From: Xanthostigma xanthostigma
Lineage: Eukaryota > Arthropoda > Insecta > Raphidioptera > Raphidiidae
NCBI GenBank assembly: GCA_963575645.1
Contig: OY754465.1
Span: forward strand, 47,146,401 to 47,210,400
DNA length: 64,000 bases
Direction of reading: 5' to 3'
This document shows positions 52,315 to 63,384 of this stretch, one piece after another. Position 1 is the stretch's first letter. Each line of letters opens with the position of its first letter. A program made the position numbers and the translations under genes. The notes under the pieces were generated by a model. The model saw only the letters and a program-made list of their open reading frames with translations, did no database searches and had not been told where the DNA came from.

Positions 52315-53015
52315 AAACACCGAGTTAAAATTTTTACTGGGTGTATAATATTCTGAATCATTCTATAGATCGTCCGGTTTGTCGTCAAGTTTATTGGATT
52401 TCACAAAACAGAAGTTTGCTGGAAGTTATTCCACCTTGTTATAATAGTACTATAGGTATGTATTATACCTTTATATGTATTTGTGAAAACATCGACCATT
52501 GTTGCATTTCTTTGTCCCATATCCGCTTTTGCACTTCCGCCCGTCAAATAAAAGAAAATATAAACTAAAAACAAGATTAAAAGTATAATCTACATTTCAG
52601 TTTTTTTCCTGTATAATATTCTCTTTTATAATTTATTTGCATTTACGTATGTATAGTTTTACATTTTAGTTTTAATTTGTTTTGTTGCCTTAAATAGCTA
52701 AACTACAAACGAATTTAATTAAAAAAACTTCGTCCCTGCACTTTTCTTAAACCTTTTATAATTGAAATTTTAATATTATTTTGAAACAAGTATTGATACA
52801 CATTTTTCTAATATAACTTTTTTCTTGTTTTTTATTAATTTTTTTTTGTAAAACTAAAAGAAATTTTACCTAAATACTTTATAATAATATTAGGATCAAG
52901 AGAAAATTAAGAAATGATTAGACATATTTTTTGTCGACATCATAACTTCGCTAAAAATGATCCAATCTGCAAAAATAAAAAATAATCTTGCAAACTTATG
53001 TAGCTAGCAGGATTT
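52315..53015. other. AT-rich sequence, nothing recognised
   Basis: A 75-codon open frame (52341-52568) has no recognisable motif. Confidence 0.4.
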
Positions 53016-53020
53016 TTTTT

Positions 53021-53355
53021 TTCAAAAATAAATTAATTATCGTATTTACAACTTTAGAATCCAATAAAAAAAGTTATGTTTATTAATTATATAATAAAAA
53101 GATTGTTCAACCAAAAAATCAAAAAAACGTCTCGTCAGACTATAAGGAAAATAATTATCAAGATTTGAACAAAAAAGTTAAAATTTTTTCAAAAATAAAT
53201 TAATTATCGTATTTACAACTTTAGAATCCAATAAAAAAAGTTATGTTTATTAATTATATGTATAATAAAAAGATTGTTCAACTAAAAAATCAAAAAAACG
53301 TCTCGTCAGACTATAAGGAAAATAATTATTAAGATTTGAACAAAAATGTTAAAAA
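53021..53355 (+). repeat. Two-unit tandem duplication, 167-bp period
   Basis: TTCAAAAATAAATTAATTAT starts at 53021 and again at 53188. The units are nearly identical through AAACGTCTCGTCAGACTATA and AAGATTTGAAC, apart from a 4-bp TATG difference and single changes. A recent duplication. Confidence 0.9.
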
Positions 53356-53359
53356 ACAT

Positions 53360-53750
53360 TGAAAATTGACCGAGCTATCGTGCCGATACTGTCTAAAAAC
53401 ACAGTTTCGAGAAAAACGTGTTTTAGTTTCTAAAGTACAGCGTGAACTTACGACTAGTCTTCCATTTCAGCTTCGTACTGTAAACCTTCTTCCACTCGTA
53501 TTTTCGTGCTTTTTATGGTGGTCCTATATTTTTAGGTGGTGTTAAAAAAGACCTCTTTAAAAAAAAAAAATACAAAACTCAGGTGTCGAAAGAGGCGTGG
53601 CAGTTAGCCAGGTGACCGTCCCAACCCGATGCCCGCTCAAATTTACTGCTATAACTTTGTAACGGAGTGAAATTTTCTTCAAAAATATCTTTGAAAAATT
53701 CATTAAAGTATAGAGAATAAAAACAGTTGTGTGGTTTTAAGAAACCACGA
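53360..53750. other. Unannotated sequence
   Basis: No gene or repeat supported. Confidence 0.4.
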
Positions 53751-53751
53751 C

Positions 53752-54050
53752 GCAAGTGAAACTTTTATTGGATTGTAGGCGTTGGATTGTAGACACTTAT
53801 CTATCACGATTAATTATAAACAACAATATTCACATGAATACACGAATAAAAACATGTAAACACTGTACAGCACTTGCCCGCATGACAGACAGACTACTGA
53901 TGCTAACCATGGGCGCCGCCATATTGGCCTTGGCTGCTCTACCGAGCGCCTACTCCGAACGCTTTTTACCCCTACTCCGCGGCCGCCTGTAATGCGACAT
54001 GCAACAGACGGCCAGAAAAATTCGGGGCGATAGAATAAAAGTTTCACTTT
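53752..54050. mobile_element. MITE with AAGTGAAACTTTTATT ends
   Basis: CAAGTGAAACTTTTATTGGA faces GAATAAAAGTTTCACTTT across about 300 bp. The interior is GC-rich in its second half (ATGGGCGCCGCCATATTGG, CCGCGGCCGCC). Open frames of 77-78 codons on both strands run over the ends and are not credible genes. No clear target duplication. Confidence 0.65.
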
Positions 54051-54524
54051 AAAAATTTGGAAAAAATGTATATAGATTTTATAAAATTTCAGGGGTATGT
54101 GAACCCTTAAATTACAGTTTAGCCACCCGCCTGCTACTAGCCTGAAAAGATAATTGACAACTTTCCTTACAATGAATCAGTCGGACTCAGCTGTATAAAA
54201 CTGCAGGACTTGATTCTTGTAGTCATATCTAAGTCATATTTCATTTTGATTCTCTTACAGCACTATTCATTTCTTTACTATGTGCCTACCTTCACATGTG
54301 TTCATTATATAAATGCAATATATCAATTGGTTCAACTCACTGTCTTTATTCACTGGTTTTGTACTATTTGTAGGTATGTAGTCTTCGAAAAAATGTTAAA
54401 ATACCTAACTACCATTATAACAAGGAATAATATTAATTATTAATAATCAATATGATTAAATTCCTGTACCGTATTTTTTTCACTGAAATACCGATCTACT
54501 TACAAAGAAAGAAATTATTTTTTG
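54051..54524. other. Unannotated sequence
   Basis: No gene or repeat supported. Confidence 0.4.
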
Positions 54525-54968
54525 CTCACCCCTGCCTACAAGCCACTGAAATCGTACCTGGGACTTGCGTTGGCCGCCGCGCTAGATACAAGGATGGAAT
54601 TGACGTCACTGCAGACTCGCCTGCGTGGTTACATTCAAAATTAAAACCGGGGTTATTTTTCGTGCTTGTTTTGACCAAGACACAATCAGAAAACAAGTAT
54701 CTTGTCACGTGGGCGACATGAGCAAACGCCCACAAACAAATATGGCGTCGTAGTGTATGTTGTGTTCAGAGACAACAAACGTTCACTTTTATTAACATTC
54801 AGACTGTCACTGCGCGTGCACCAAACCCATCTACAAATCCAGCTTTAAAACGAACATCGTGTGAAGCCATCACAAAATCTAGCGCCATAGCTCGCTTGGA
54901 ATCTAGCAGCTAAATCTAGCAAGTAAAAACAAGCCTCGTGTGTAACGACCTTTAGTTTGACCAGTAAC
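54525..54968 (-). mobile_element. GTCGCCCACGTGACAAG element, copy 1 (minus)
   Basis: Read in reverse it matches 58057-58498: AAAGGTCGTTACACACGAGG then CTTG, TGCTAGATT, GCGCAGTGACAGTC, GACGCCATATTTG, GTCGCCCACGTGACAAGATA, and CAGTGACGTCAATTCC. The far terminal repeat is lost or diverged. An open frame of 89 codons crosses it without protein similarity. Confidence 0.65.
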
Positions 54969-54969
54969 G

Positions 54970-55677
54970 TGTCCACAAGACAATTCGTATATGGTAAAAC
55001 GTTGATCATTATTGCTTGCCAGTCGCAAGCATAAACCGGCTGTATATACATAAATGGAGTTCACTTTAAAAATAAGGAAAACGTTTACATACCGGTATAG
55101 CATATATCAAGTTTCAGAACTTATTCGCTGAAATCGTATATCATCACGATCACGAAAGCTATGAACACACTTGTCTGTGTGTGTGTTTAGTTCAGGTAAC
55201 GCGCGACGGGGAGATTGGGGGACGGAATGGCAAGGGGAATATGTAAATCGATCCTTGCCTCTTTACCGGAGGCTCAGATTCAGCTGTGACGAAGTAGCTG
55301 CATGCATATAAGTTAATACATACACACATGCATACATGTAGACACCCAAACACATACGTGCGTATGTACATTATACATGGAGGTGTTTACGTATAGATAC
55401 ACATATTTTCATCCACTCGGTGTTGTATGAACATTTGACCCATACATCTCCGAGTCTCCTCTTTTGAAATGAAGTTTTCGAGAGGATCCGACTGTAGCAG
55501 AGGCGCCGATTTTGTGGATGCTCCAGCACCCACAGACCCCTCACCCCCCAAAGACATGTGAAGTGTACATACCATCATGGCCTTATAGCACCTACACTAA
55601 TTATAATGGCACGTGGAGATTGGATATTTACAAGTAATACGTATCGATTTTACTTGAAATAAAAAATGTATTTGATT
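54970..55677. other. Unannotated sequence
   Basis: TTTAGTTCAGGTAACG near 55179 is a weak acceptor-plus-donor juxtaposition. Nothing else supported. Confidence 0.4.
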
Positions 55678-56830
55678 TTAAACGCTCTCACAGACCAAGG
55701 CGGCCTGAGGAACGGTGGCGATAAAATAAAACATATTGTTTTAAGGTACGTGTCCAGACAAGAGTGCGTTCGCGGTCATTTTGGCGGGAATTTGCAACGT
55801 TCATTCGAGCGTCAATCAACTACATAGTTGCATGCAAAATTGAAATGTCGAGTATTACTGAAAAAATTACTGAGCATGTAAAATGCATAAAATTTTATGA
55901 TTTGTTACAGTTTCTATTTATGCAAATTAAATACATTTTATTACGTAACTAGCCGCTACCCGCGGCTACGCCCGCGATTGAGATGGAAATCGACTTTTGA
56001 CATGCATATCAGGGGTTGAGGTATTGCACATATTTTGACAAACAATTTTCTTATTTTTCGTAAAAAATTTTTATTTTTTTTTAATAAAAAGTATCCTATG
56101 TTACTTCTAATACCTTCAAGAGTGTATGTGCAAAGTTTCATGATGATCGGTTAAGTAGTTTTTGCGTGAAAGCGTAACAAACAAACTTACATTCGCATTT
56201 ATAATATTTAACGTTTTCATAAAATTTGTAAGTCCGGTCCTGTCGGGCCGATTTTAATGAAATTTTAATAGCACATTTTAATCATTACTAAAGGGTTAAA
56301 TTTCAATTTTGAAACGATTCGGAGAAATTTTTCGGTATTTTTGGGCCCAAAAAATGTTTTCAACCCTTTCTTATTTTTCGTAAAAATTTTTTATTTTTTT
56401 TAATAAAAAGTATCCTATGTTACTTCTAATACCTTCAAGAGTGTATGTGCAAAGTTTCATGATGATCGGTTAAGTAGTTTTTGCGTGAAAGCGTAACAAA
56501 CAAACTTACATTCGCATTTATAATATTAATTAATATGATAGTTGAGACACTAATAAGAGACAATAAAACTTACTATCCTTTTTCGTTGTCTTCTAAAATA
56601 GCTGCTACAAGTAAAAATTCTTCTAGTTCACAAGTCATATTTATTAAACTCATTTAACTTATTGATACTACATACTTATACGTTTTATTTTAAATTGGTT
56701 TGAGTTTTTCTATGTGCGTGATCAGGCGATAAATTCGCTTTGGTGTGTCTGGATCTGATCGCAGCCACGATCGCCACCGCGGCCGTTATCGTTACCTTCA
56801 CTCGGATCGTCTTGGTCTGTGAGAGCCTTT
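55678..56830. mobile_element. TIR element with GCTCTCACAGACCAAG ends, containing nested repeats
   Basis: CGCTCTCACAGACCAAGGCG on the left faces CTTGGTCTGTGAGAGCC on the right, with GGTGGCGATA and ATCGCCACCGC also inverted further in. TTTAA occurs just outside both ends and may be a target duplication. The middle is filled by the CTAGCCGCTACCCGCGG repeat at 55949-56528, apparently a later insertion. Confidence 0.6.
55949..56528 (+). mobile_element. CTAGCCGCTACCCGCGG repeat, copy 3, with internal duplication
   Basis: It starts ACTAGCCGCTACCCGCGGCT then ACGCCCGCGATTGAGATGG. Two nearly identical blocks of about 155 bp (56047-56218 and 56369-56527; TTTTTAATAAAAAGTATCCT, CTTCAAGAGTGTATGTGCAA, AGTTTTTGCGTGAAAGCGTA) flank 56219-56368, which is the reverse complement of sequence at 8900-9050. 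The second block ends the element at TTACATTCGCATTTATAATA. Confidence 0.7.
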
Positions 56831-58056
56831 AATTGCGGGTTATTCAAGTACGTGACTGCTCTAAAGTTCTAATAACTTTTCAATCCCAATACAGATTTGA
56901 AGTACTAGAACGGGTGGATTGGCGCTGCCGTTCCAAATTCAATTAGGATGCAATTTTTTTCCTAAAATCAGTTCAGGAGAAAACGCATTCTGTAACCTGG
57001 TCTGATTTTGCTTAAAGCAATTTTTTATAACAATAAGAAGAAAAAGAAAATTCAATCGAAATGTTTTTTACGATACATATTTTTTATATCTTCATACTTT
57101 GCGTTTAACTTTAAAAAAATTGACGACTTAAATTTTTTTATTTAAATCAAAATCATACGTAAATCATAAGTAAAAATCATACCATGGGTTTGTCTGTTGT
57201 TTATGTATCGTGATCACTAATTTCAATTTTTAAATAACCCACGATATCCATAAGACTGCGAGGTTAAAAATGAACAATAGTTCTACATATTATTTAAAAA
57301 ATTAAAAATCTTCGATTTTTTTTAAGTTTGAAAATATAAAAAATATATATTATATTGTAAAAAAAAAATGATTATACGTTTAGAGCATCAAAAAACGGGA
57401 AATTGAGTGCTTTTAATTTTTAGAAATCAATACCATAAAAAATATTAGCTTTATTTTTTTTTCTTCGTATTATTATAAAAAAAAATTGTTTGAAACAACA
57501 CCAAACCAGATTACCGCCTGGTAACATAGATTTTCGAGAAAATTCTGCGTCATTAAAAAAATTAATTTAAATGCGGTCTTATGAAGCAGTCGTCTGTAAA
57601 TTACGAAGAAAATATTGCGAAGTAGGCAGTGACGGCACGTATTTTAAATAAGTGTTCTGCAGGGTGTACCAGAGGTACTTTTTAACACAGGCTAGGTAGG
57701 GAAGGTTAATTAAATTGTAAATCATATCCATGTTTATGTTGTTTTAATTATTTTTTTTAAACACCGTTGACATTTAACTACAATATACACTGTAACACTA
57801 GTCGCTACTGCCATAAGCCATAATATATGAGTCAAAACCGTTGACTGAATGAGATAGATTCAGTGAACACTGCTGGCGTATGACAGTGATAGACGCTTAT
57901 TTATTCTACTGTGCTGACGCTTAAATGCATCTCAAGGCTGATCTAAATAACACGCTATACATCGTAATTCAGGAGTTGTACGATGTGCATCGGGGATATC
58001 TGATGAATACGTTTCATGTGCTGCTTCGGAGCGCAGAACAGCGCCTGAATGCAAGT
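56831..58056. other. AT-rich sequence, nothing recognised
   Basis: No gene or repeat supported. Confidence 0.45.
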
Positions 58057-58498
58057 AAAGGCCGCTTCACGCGAGGCTATAAACGCTGCTAGATTTGCCT
58101 ACTAGTTTTCTAGCGCTGGGTTTTCTTGATTGCTGTTATGTTCTCGCTTCATACGATACGTCTTTTCAAGCTAGTTTTGTTAACAAATCTGGTGCGTGCG
58201 CACTGACAGTCCAAATAAAAACACAGAGCAAAAAGTGTCTGTTGTCTGACTCTGAGCAAAATGACGCCACGTTGGATTGTGGGTGTTTGTTCAAGTCGCC
58301 CACGTGACAAGATACTGCTTCCTGATTAGTTCTTGCTCATACCTAGCAGTGAACCTATTAAGGAAAATAGCCCCAGTTCCAATTTTAAAAACTACGGTGA
58401 CGCCATTTCCAGCTTCTTACCCAGCCTACCGACCAGCATAACTCCAAGCAGTGTTTCTAGCAGCGTTTTTAGCCTCATGTGCAACGGCCTTAAGTCTG
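58057..58498 (+). mobile_element. GTCGCCCACGTGACAAG element, copy 2 with both TIRs
   Basis: AAGGCCGCTTCACGCGAGGC then TATAAACGCTGCTAGA on the left faces TCTAGCAGCGTTTTTAGCCT then CATGTGCAACGGCCTT on the right, a TIR of about 38 bp with several mismatches. Internal blocks GCGCACTGACAGTCC and GTCGCCCACGTGACAAGATA are shared with 54525-54968. Open frames of 64-70 codons are not shared between copies. No transposase. Confidence 0.75.
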
Positions 58499-58499
58499 C

Positions 58500-59056
58500 C
58501 ACACAAACACACACGAGTTTTGTGGTCTGCCAGTGACTGTTAAACTTTACCGTTGATTGTGTAACTATTACACTATTCCCTAACATTAAATATTAGTTAA
58601 ATATATGGAAAATATAATTCATTCGAAAATTATGAAGTACTTAAGCTTTTGGTTATTCTGCAGTTCTACAGCGCTCACAGAGGAACCGCCACTGGAAGTA
58701 GGTACGCAGTAAACCTTCTTTATCCGTACTAGTTGTATCCTGAAACATTGAATCTATAGAAATTTACATGAATAATTTGTGTAGACGAAAATATAATGTT
58801 CATTTCCAGTGGAAACATAAGTTAAAATTAAACCACAGTGTACATCCTACGGAGCACAAACTTGAAATATAACCTTAGTTGATATGCAAGGAACTCATGT
58901 AACATTCAGCCGAAACACACTAATTACCCTAAAACTTCAACAACTCGCGAAACGCCCGTCCAGGTGTAATTATAAAATATTTGCTATTAAAAATTGAAGC
59001 ACATTTAAAATTGACGAACGGCGTTTCAAACCACACAGCGACTGAAATGACGTAGC
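58500..59056. other. Unannotated sequence
   Basis: No gene or repeat supported. Confidence 0.4.
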
Positions 59057-59105
59057 TTTCTCTCTTTCTCTTTGTGTGTGCTGTTTTCCAGTTCGTCGCT
59101 CAGGT
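59057..59105 (+). promoter_or_regulatory. Strong splice-acceptor-like sequence
   Basis: CTTTCTCTCTTTCTCTTTGT then GTGTGCTGTTTTCCAG ends at 59091, a long pyrimidine tract and CAG-type acceptor. TTCGTCGCTCAG then GTGTGC follows, a weak donor 12 bp downstream. It could mark an exon start or be chance. No downstream coding frame is convincing. Confidence 0.2.
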
Positions 59106-60099
59106 GTGCCGTCGAAATGTGAACAATTTTTCGTTTAATTTTAAAACTTAACATTTTCTTTCCCAACTCTTAAATCGTTTAAGAGAGCTCAGAACACGGG
59201 TTGTTCAAAAACATTTCAGTGCTGAAAAAAACAACATACGTATATTTAGAAGGTACACATTGGATCGTAGACAAGATTTTATACGCCAAACATCAACTGC
59301 CAAGGTTATCGGAGTTTTTTACCAATTCAAGGACTCAAATAATAACACTGGTAATTGCATGCATCTAAAATAAAAATAAACAAACACTTTATTTCCAAGA
59401 AATAATATTTACACTTTTTAATTAAATTCATGCGCAAAAGAATTGTCATTTTTCTATAATGAACAGGGGCCTGGTCCGGTTTCGTCAGAATTTGCACCGT
59501 TTTTTCGTCAACTTACTTTGCTAAATTGGCGCTATTTTAACGCGATAATATTATATAGCCTATGTTTGCCGTAAAGATGCAATATAAAATATGGAGAAAA
59601 AAATTTTGAAATCGGATGAGTTACTTACAAACTTTACCTTTTTACAATATTGATATAGACTATAATAAATTAAATATTTGGAAACTGTTGAAAATAAAAT
59701 TTCGGAAATCTTTGTAAACGTTTATGAATGTTCAGGACTTTTCCACAGAAAAAAATAATCAATAGTTATAAACAATTAACAAATCTTTGATTTTATAAAC
59801 AATTTAGTTGACACTATTTCAAATTTATGAATGTACGTCGAACTGGTACACAGTAACATCAAGCAATATGTAGGCTAGCCCGTTGGTACTGCTCTAGACT
59901 AGTCATAGCAGGGTCCCACAGTGAATCAAAATATATTATTTTTTTGTTTTTAATTTATTATTTATTGTTTGAAGGTCTAAGAAAATCCCTGGATTGCGCA
60001 ATCAATAACTGTTATAAACAATTTAATTCTTTATAACTGCAGAACCAAAATCTGGGTTTACAAGAGAGGAACTGTTGACACGGAACACTTAGATAGATA
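59106..60099. other. AT-rich sequence, nothing recognised
   Basis: No gene or repeat supported. Confidence 0.45.
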
Positions 60100-60370
60100 T
60101 TCAAATCTTTGATTAACGTCTGATTAGAACTCTTCAATAAATAAAATTATCGACCAATTTTTTAGACAATATATTAACAAAAAAAATATATAATTAATAC
60201 ATTAACGTTTCAATCCGAATTTGGACCTTCTTCAGAACTGATCTAAAAAATAGAATATTTCTTAGATCAGTAGAAGGTCCAAATCCGGATTGAAACGTTA
60301 ATGTATTAATTATATATTTTTTTTGTTAATATATTGTCTGAAAAATTGGTCGATAATTTTATTTACTTAG
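60100..60370. mobile_element. Fold-back element with hammerhead-like motif (P6)
   Basis: The arms (60141-60246 and 60262-60365: AATTATCGACCAATTTTTTA, GACAATATATTAAC, ATTAATACATTAACGTTTCA) are almost perfect inverted copies. The minus-strand core (60240-60201): CTGAAGA, A, GGTCC-AAATTC-GGATT, GAAACGTT; GTT before and AAT after can form stem I with a G-U pair. In the plus-strand arm CTGAAGA has decayed to AGTAGAA. Outer TTGATTAACGTCTGATT links it to 26135 and 37745. Confidence 0.75.
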
Positions 60371-60442
60371 ATAGATAGATAATGTTTGTTAACAGCTAAA
60401 AACATTATTATAAACAGTTATAGTATTGTTGATCCAATAGAA

Positions 60443-60900
60443 TATTAAGATGAAGGAAGGTTTTGGTTGAGGATCATAAAATAAGATTTACCAGTGTTTG
60501 GCTAGTGGCCAACGTTTCGAAAAATTTATTTTCATCTTCAGGGTCTCAAGCTGGTCAAGTAGTGGTAAATTGTTCTAACAGTATACATGATCATAATTAT
60601 TATGAGTTAATATAATTATTTTAAACATATCTTATTATAAAAAAATAATTAAAAAATGTATTCAATTTTATAAAATTTGAATAAATTTTTTAATTATTTT
60701 TTTTATAATAAGATATGTTTAAAATAACTATATTAACTCATAATAATTATGATCATGTATACTGTTAGAACAATTTACCACTACTTGACCAGCTTGAGGC
60801 CCTGAAGATGAAAATAAATTTTTCGAAACGTTGGCCACTAGCGAAACACTGGTAAAGCTTATTTTATGATCCTCAACCAAATCCTTCCTTCATCTTATTA
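60443..60900. mobile_element. Fold-back element with hammerhead-like motif (P7)
   Basis: Arms of about 220 bp (AAGATGAAGGAAGG, TGGTTGAGGATCATAAAATA, AGTGGTAAATTGTTCTAACA) are near-perfect inverted copies with little centre. The plus-strand core is the cleanest in the window: GGCC, CTGAAGA (60802), T, GAAAA-TAAATT-TTTTC, GAAACGTT (60825), GGCC. Both stem I (GGCC/GGCC) and stem II (five A-U/G-C pairs) are complete. The minus-strand equivalent lies at 60543-60507. No protein frame. Confidence 0.8.
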
Positions 60901-60907
60901 TTATAAA

Positions 60908-60950
60908 CGTGTGAGTATAGCAAGTATAGCTTACACTTGACCGTTTTTTT
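60908..60950 (+). repeat. Degenerate end of the GGGTTCCGTACC element
   Basis: GTGTGAGTATAGCAAGTATA then GCTTACACTTGACCGTTTTT resembles GTGCGAGTCCGACTCGCACT then TGACCGGTTTT at 23279-23308. Isolated 3' end. Confidence 0.35.
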
Positions 60951-61622
60951 AATCTATTTTTTTGTAACTCTCCTGTTAATATCTTAAATTACTAGCTTAT
61001 TTACGGAATAAGAGCGTATGATTATAAATACTCAAATTGTGAAACACCCATTGTTGAAGTTACAATGCTGTATTAGAATATTAGAATCGTTTGGATAACA
61101 ATTCATTTTTCTAATATTTGTTAAAATTTTTGTAATTAATTTTAGTAAATTGATAAAAGAAATTTCGATTAGAAAAAAAACCCCGAAAGTACATGCATCC
61201 CTTAACGAATTGCGTGTTCCTACCTCACGCTCAAAACAGTTACCGGACCTCCATGTGTATCCTCCTGTAGTATGTGCGTGTTTTGTGTGCTGCACCGCTC
61301 TTTGCTCAACTGTATTATTATGTTAGTCCACCAACGTTGGCTGCGTCTGTATCCGCTACCTTAAGCTAATGAATTCTCGTCATTCGAACTTGGAAGTGTG
61401 GAAGCGACTCTCAACTTCTATGAGCAGCCGCGTGTTCTCATTAAATTCCACGGAGGCCGGCACGACTTATCACCGAGTTACATGAAAAATTATTTATAGC
61501 CAAAACTATACCTACTTTCTATAACTATATGCACCTTTATACAGTATCAATGGCTGGGTAAACTGTTCACTATTTAATCATTATAGCTATTGCAACATGT
61601 ACGAATATATTTTTGCACGACC
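60951..61622. other. Unannotated sequence
   Basis: No gene or repeat supported. Confidence 0.4.
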
Positions 61623-61630
61623 CCCTATAC

Positions 61631-61928
61631 CAGTGGTCCCCAATTATTCTTTCAGTGGGTACGTTTCAAAACATTGTCGAATTTTTGCCGTTCAAAAAAC
61701 TTCTTAAGCACCCCCCTCTCCAATACCCCATTCCACCATTTTATCAAATCTTCTACTACTACATTACTTGCTTTGCGAAGGAAACACAATCTGAACCGGG
61801 AAATGAAGTGGATAAAATACAGAATCAAGTTTTTTATTATGATATTTGGTGCCTGATCTCATCACAATCCGTAAAAAACGTGCCTGCGGTCCGGATACAA
61901 ACCGCGATCCATCATTTGGTGGCCACTG
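61631..61928 (-). mobile_element. hAT-type MITE, CAGTGG ends, 8-bp target duplication
   Basis: CAGTGGTCCCCAAT at the left and TTTGGTGGCCACTG at the right give inverted ends CAGTGGYCMCCAA. The flanks are CCCTATAC (61623-61630) and CCCCATAC (61929-61936), matching in 7 of 8 bases. CAGTGG-type ends and an 8-bp duplication indicate the hAT superfamily. The interior GATCCATCATTTGG and GCGGTCCGGATACAAACCGC recurs head-to-head at 62070. Overlapping open frames of 88 and 112 codons are not transposase-like. Confidence 0.8.
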
Positions 61929-62069
61929 CCCCATACTTCCTGCTGTGTTAACGTAAAATGCCTTAACTAACTTTTTTGTGTTATATAATAGAAGATTACT
62001 TATTTAATCATGTAGCACATTCAACTTTAATGTGAAAAAAATTATAGTTGGCGTTTTTCGTTAACACAG

Positions 62070-62157
62070 CAGTGGTTACCAAATGACGGATCGCGGTCCG
62101 TATCCGGACCGCAGGCAAGTTTTTCACGGATCGTTATGAGATCAGACACCAAATATT
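62070..62157 (+). mobile_element. Truncated end of the CAGTGG hAT element
   Basis: CAGTGGTTACCAAATGACGG, ATCGCGGTCCGTATCCGGAC, CGCAGGCAAGTTTTTCACGG and GATCAGACACCAAATAT match the reverse complement of 61840-61928, then stop. A 14-bp inverted pair, CTGCTGTGTTAACG (61940) and CGTTAACACAGCAG (62058), lies between the two copies. Confidence 0.75.
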
Positions 62158-62455
62158 ATATACGGCGGTATAAAATAGCTACTTTTCATGCCTGTATAGT
62201 GGTAGTAACATGGTCCATTTCGCACTAGTTCGTGAAGTAAAAAGAAATGCTAAACGTAGTTGTACTACCATTTCTATTGTAAAAAAATCAAACATAACCT
62301 ACAATTGAAAATTGAAGTGTCAACATTTTTTTTAATCGGCTATTTTGTAAGGGGTACTTGAAAAAAAACTCAATGTCTCTCGTGTTTGATGATATTATGG
62401 CTCATGTAACTATTATAAAACTCGCTGTCATTTGTTTTTAACATCATATCACATT
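62158..62455 (+). repeat. TTTTCATGCCTG repeat family, copy 2
   Basis: CTACTTTTCATGCCTGTATA, CCATTTCGCACTAGTTCGTG, GGCTATTTTGTAAGG, GGCTCATGTAACTATTA and AAAACTCGCTGTCATT follow the order of 7405-7815. It begins exactly where the truncated hAT end stops. Confidence 0.65.
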
Positions 62456-63384
62456 CATCATAATATACGTCATTAGGCACTAGAAACCTAATCTATGTTG
62501 AAAAAATATTTAAAATTTTAATATAAAAAATATATATTCAATAAAAGCGAGAATCTCCGTTACCAATTAATTATTTAACACTAATAACAGTAATGATTTA
62601 ACTATCCTATTTTACTTTTGCGATCTTGTCAAGGTCAGAACATTAGAAAGAAACATTTTATTGCATTAGAAATCACTCAGTTCTTTCTCGTATTTTAAAT
62701 TTTGTGACTTTCTGGCACCTAGAAAACAAACTATACAATTTATGTTAAATAAAACGTATAATATTAATTAAGATTAGTTCGTTCTTTGTAATTAATAAAT
62801 TGTGTAATTACCAAAACCGCTGCACTATATAATGATGCTGTTTGCTGGGGTATGTGACTTTTTACAAAAAAATTAAATTATTAAGTAAAAAAGCATGTTA
62901 TAACTGTGCTGCTATTTGAATCCGTCAATTTCGTAATTTACGTCAAAAGACTGAGATGCAGTATCTATGACATAGAACGTAATGCCTTTCTTTATCTACG
63001 CGTATCTGTATCTGTCATTATTAAGTTTATAAAATTCCAGGTGCTTAGTAATTAATTTACTTTGATACCTACTTCTCTTGTACCTTCTTGTTGATTCTAC
63101 GTACAGACAAATGGCGTCACCCTTTTTTCGATAGGTGCTCAATTTTTAACTATTACTTTTTTATTTATTGATATTTTTAAAAACGAAAAAGTACGGATAA
63201 TTAATTTTTCCTCATTAATAGATTTCAATAATCCAATTGAATAATGCTTCAAGAAACATTTAATTATTTAATTTCAAATTTACTTTAAGAAAACTTGACA
63301 TACGTACTAAATATAGCTCACATTCGATTAGCTATAATTAATTTAATTTACAATTTGGAAAGCTAGTATTTTACATTCGTATTA
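62456..63384. other. AT-rich sequence, nothing recognised
   Basis: No gene or repeat supported. Confidence 0.45.

Noticed and set aside
53756-53992. 78-codon frame with a signal-peptide-like stretch (LTMGAAILALAALPSAYS)
   Set aside because: The hydrophobic stretch lies well inside the frame, which starts in the terminal repeat of a MITE; an overlapping frame exists on the other strand.
61590-61951. Overlapping 88- and 112-codon frames
   Set aside because: They span the hAT MITE, including its terminal repeat and flank; no transposase motif.
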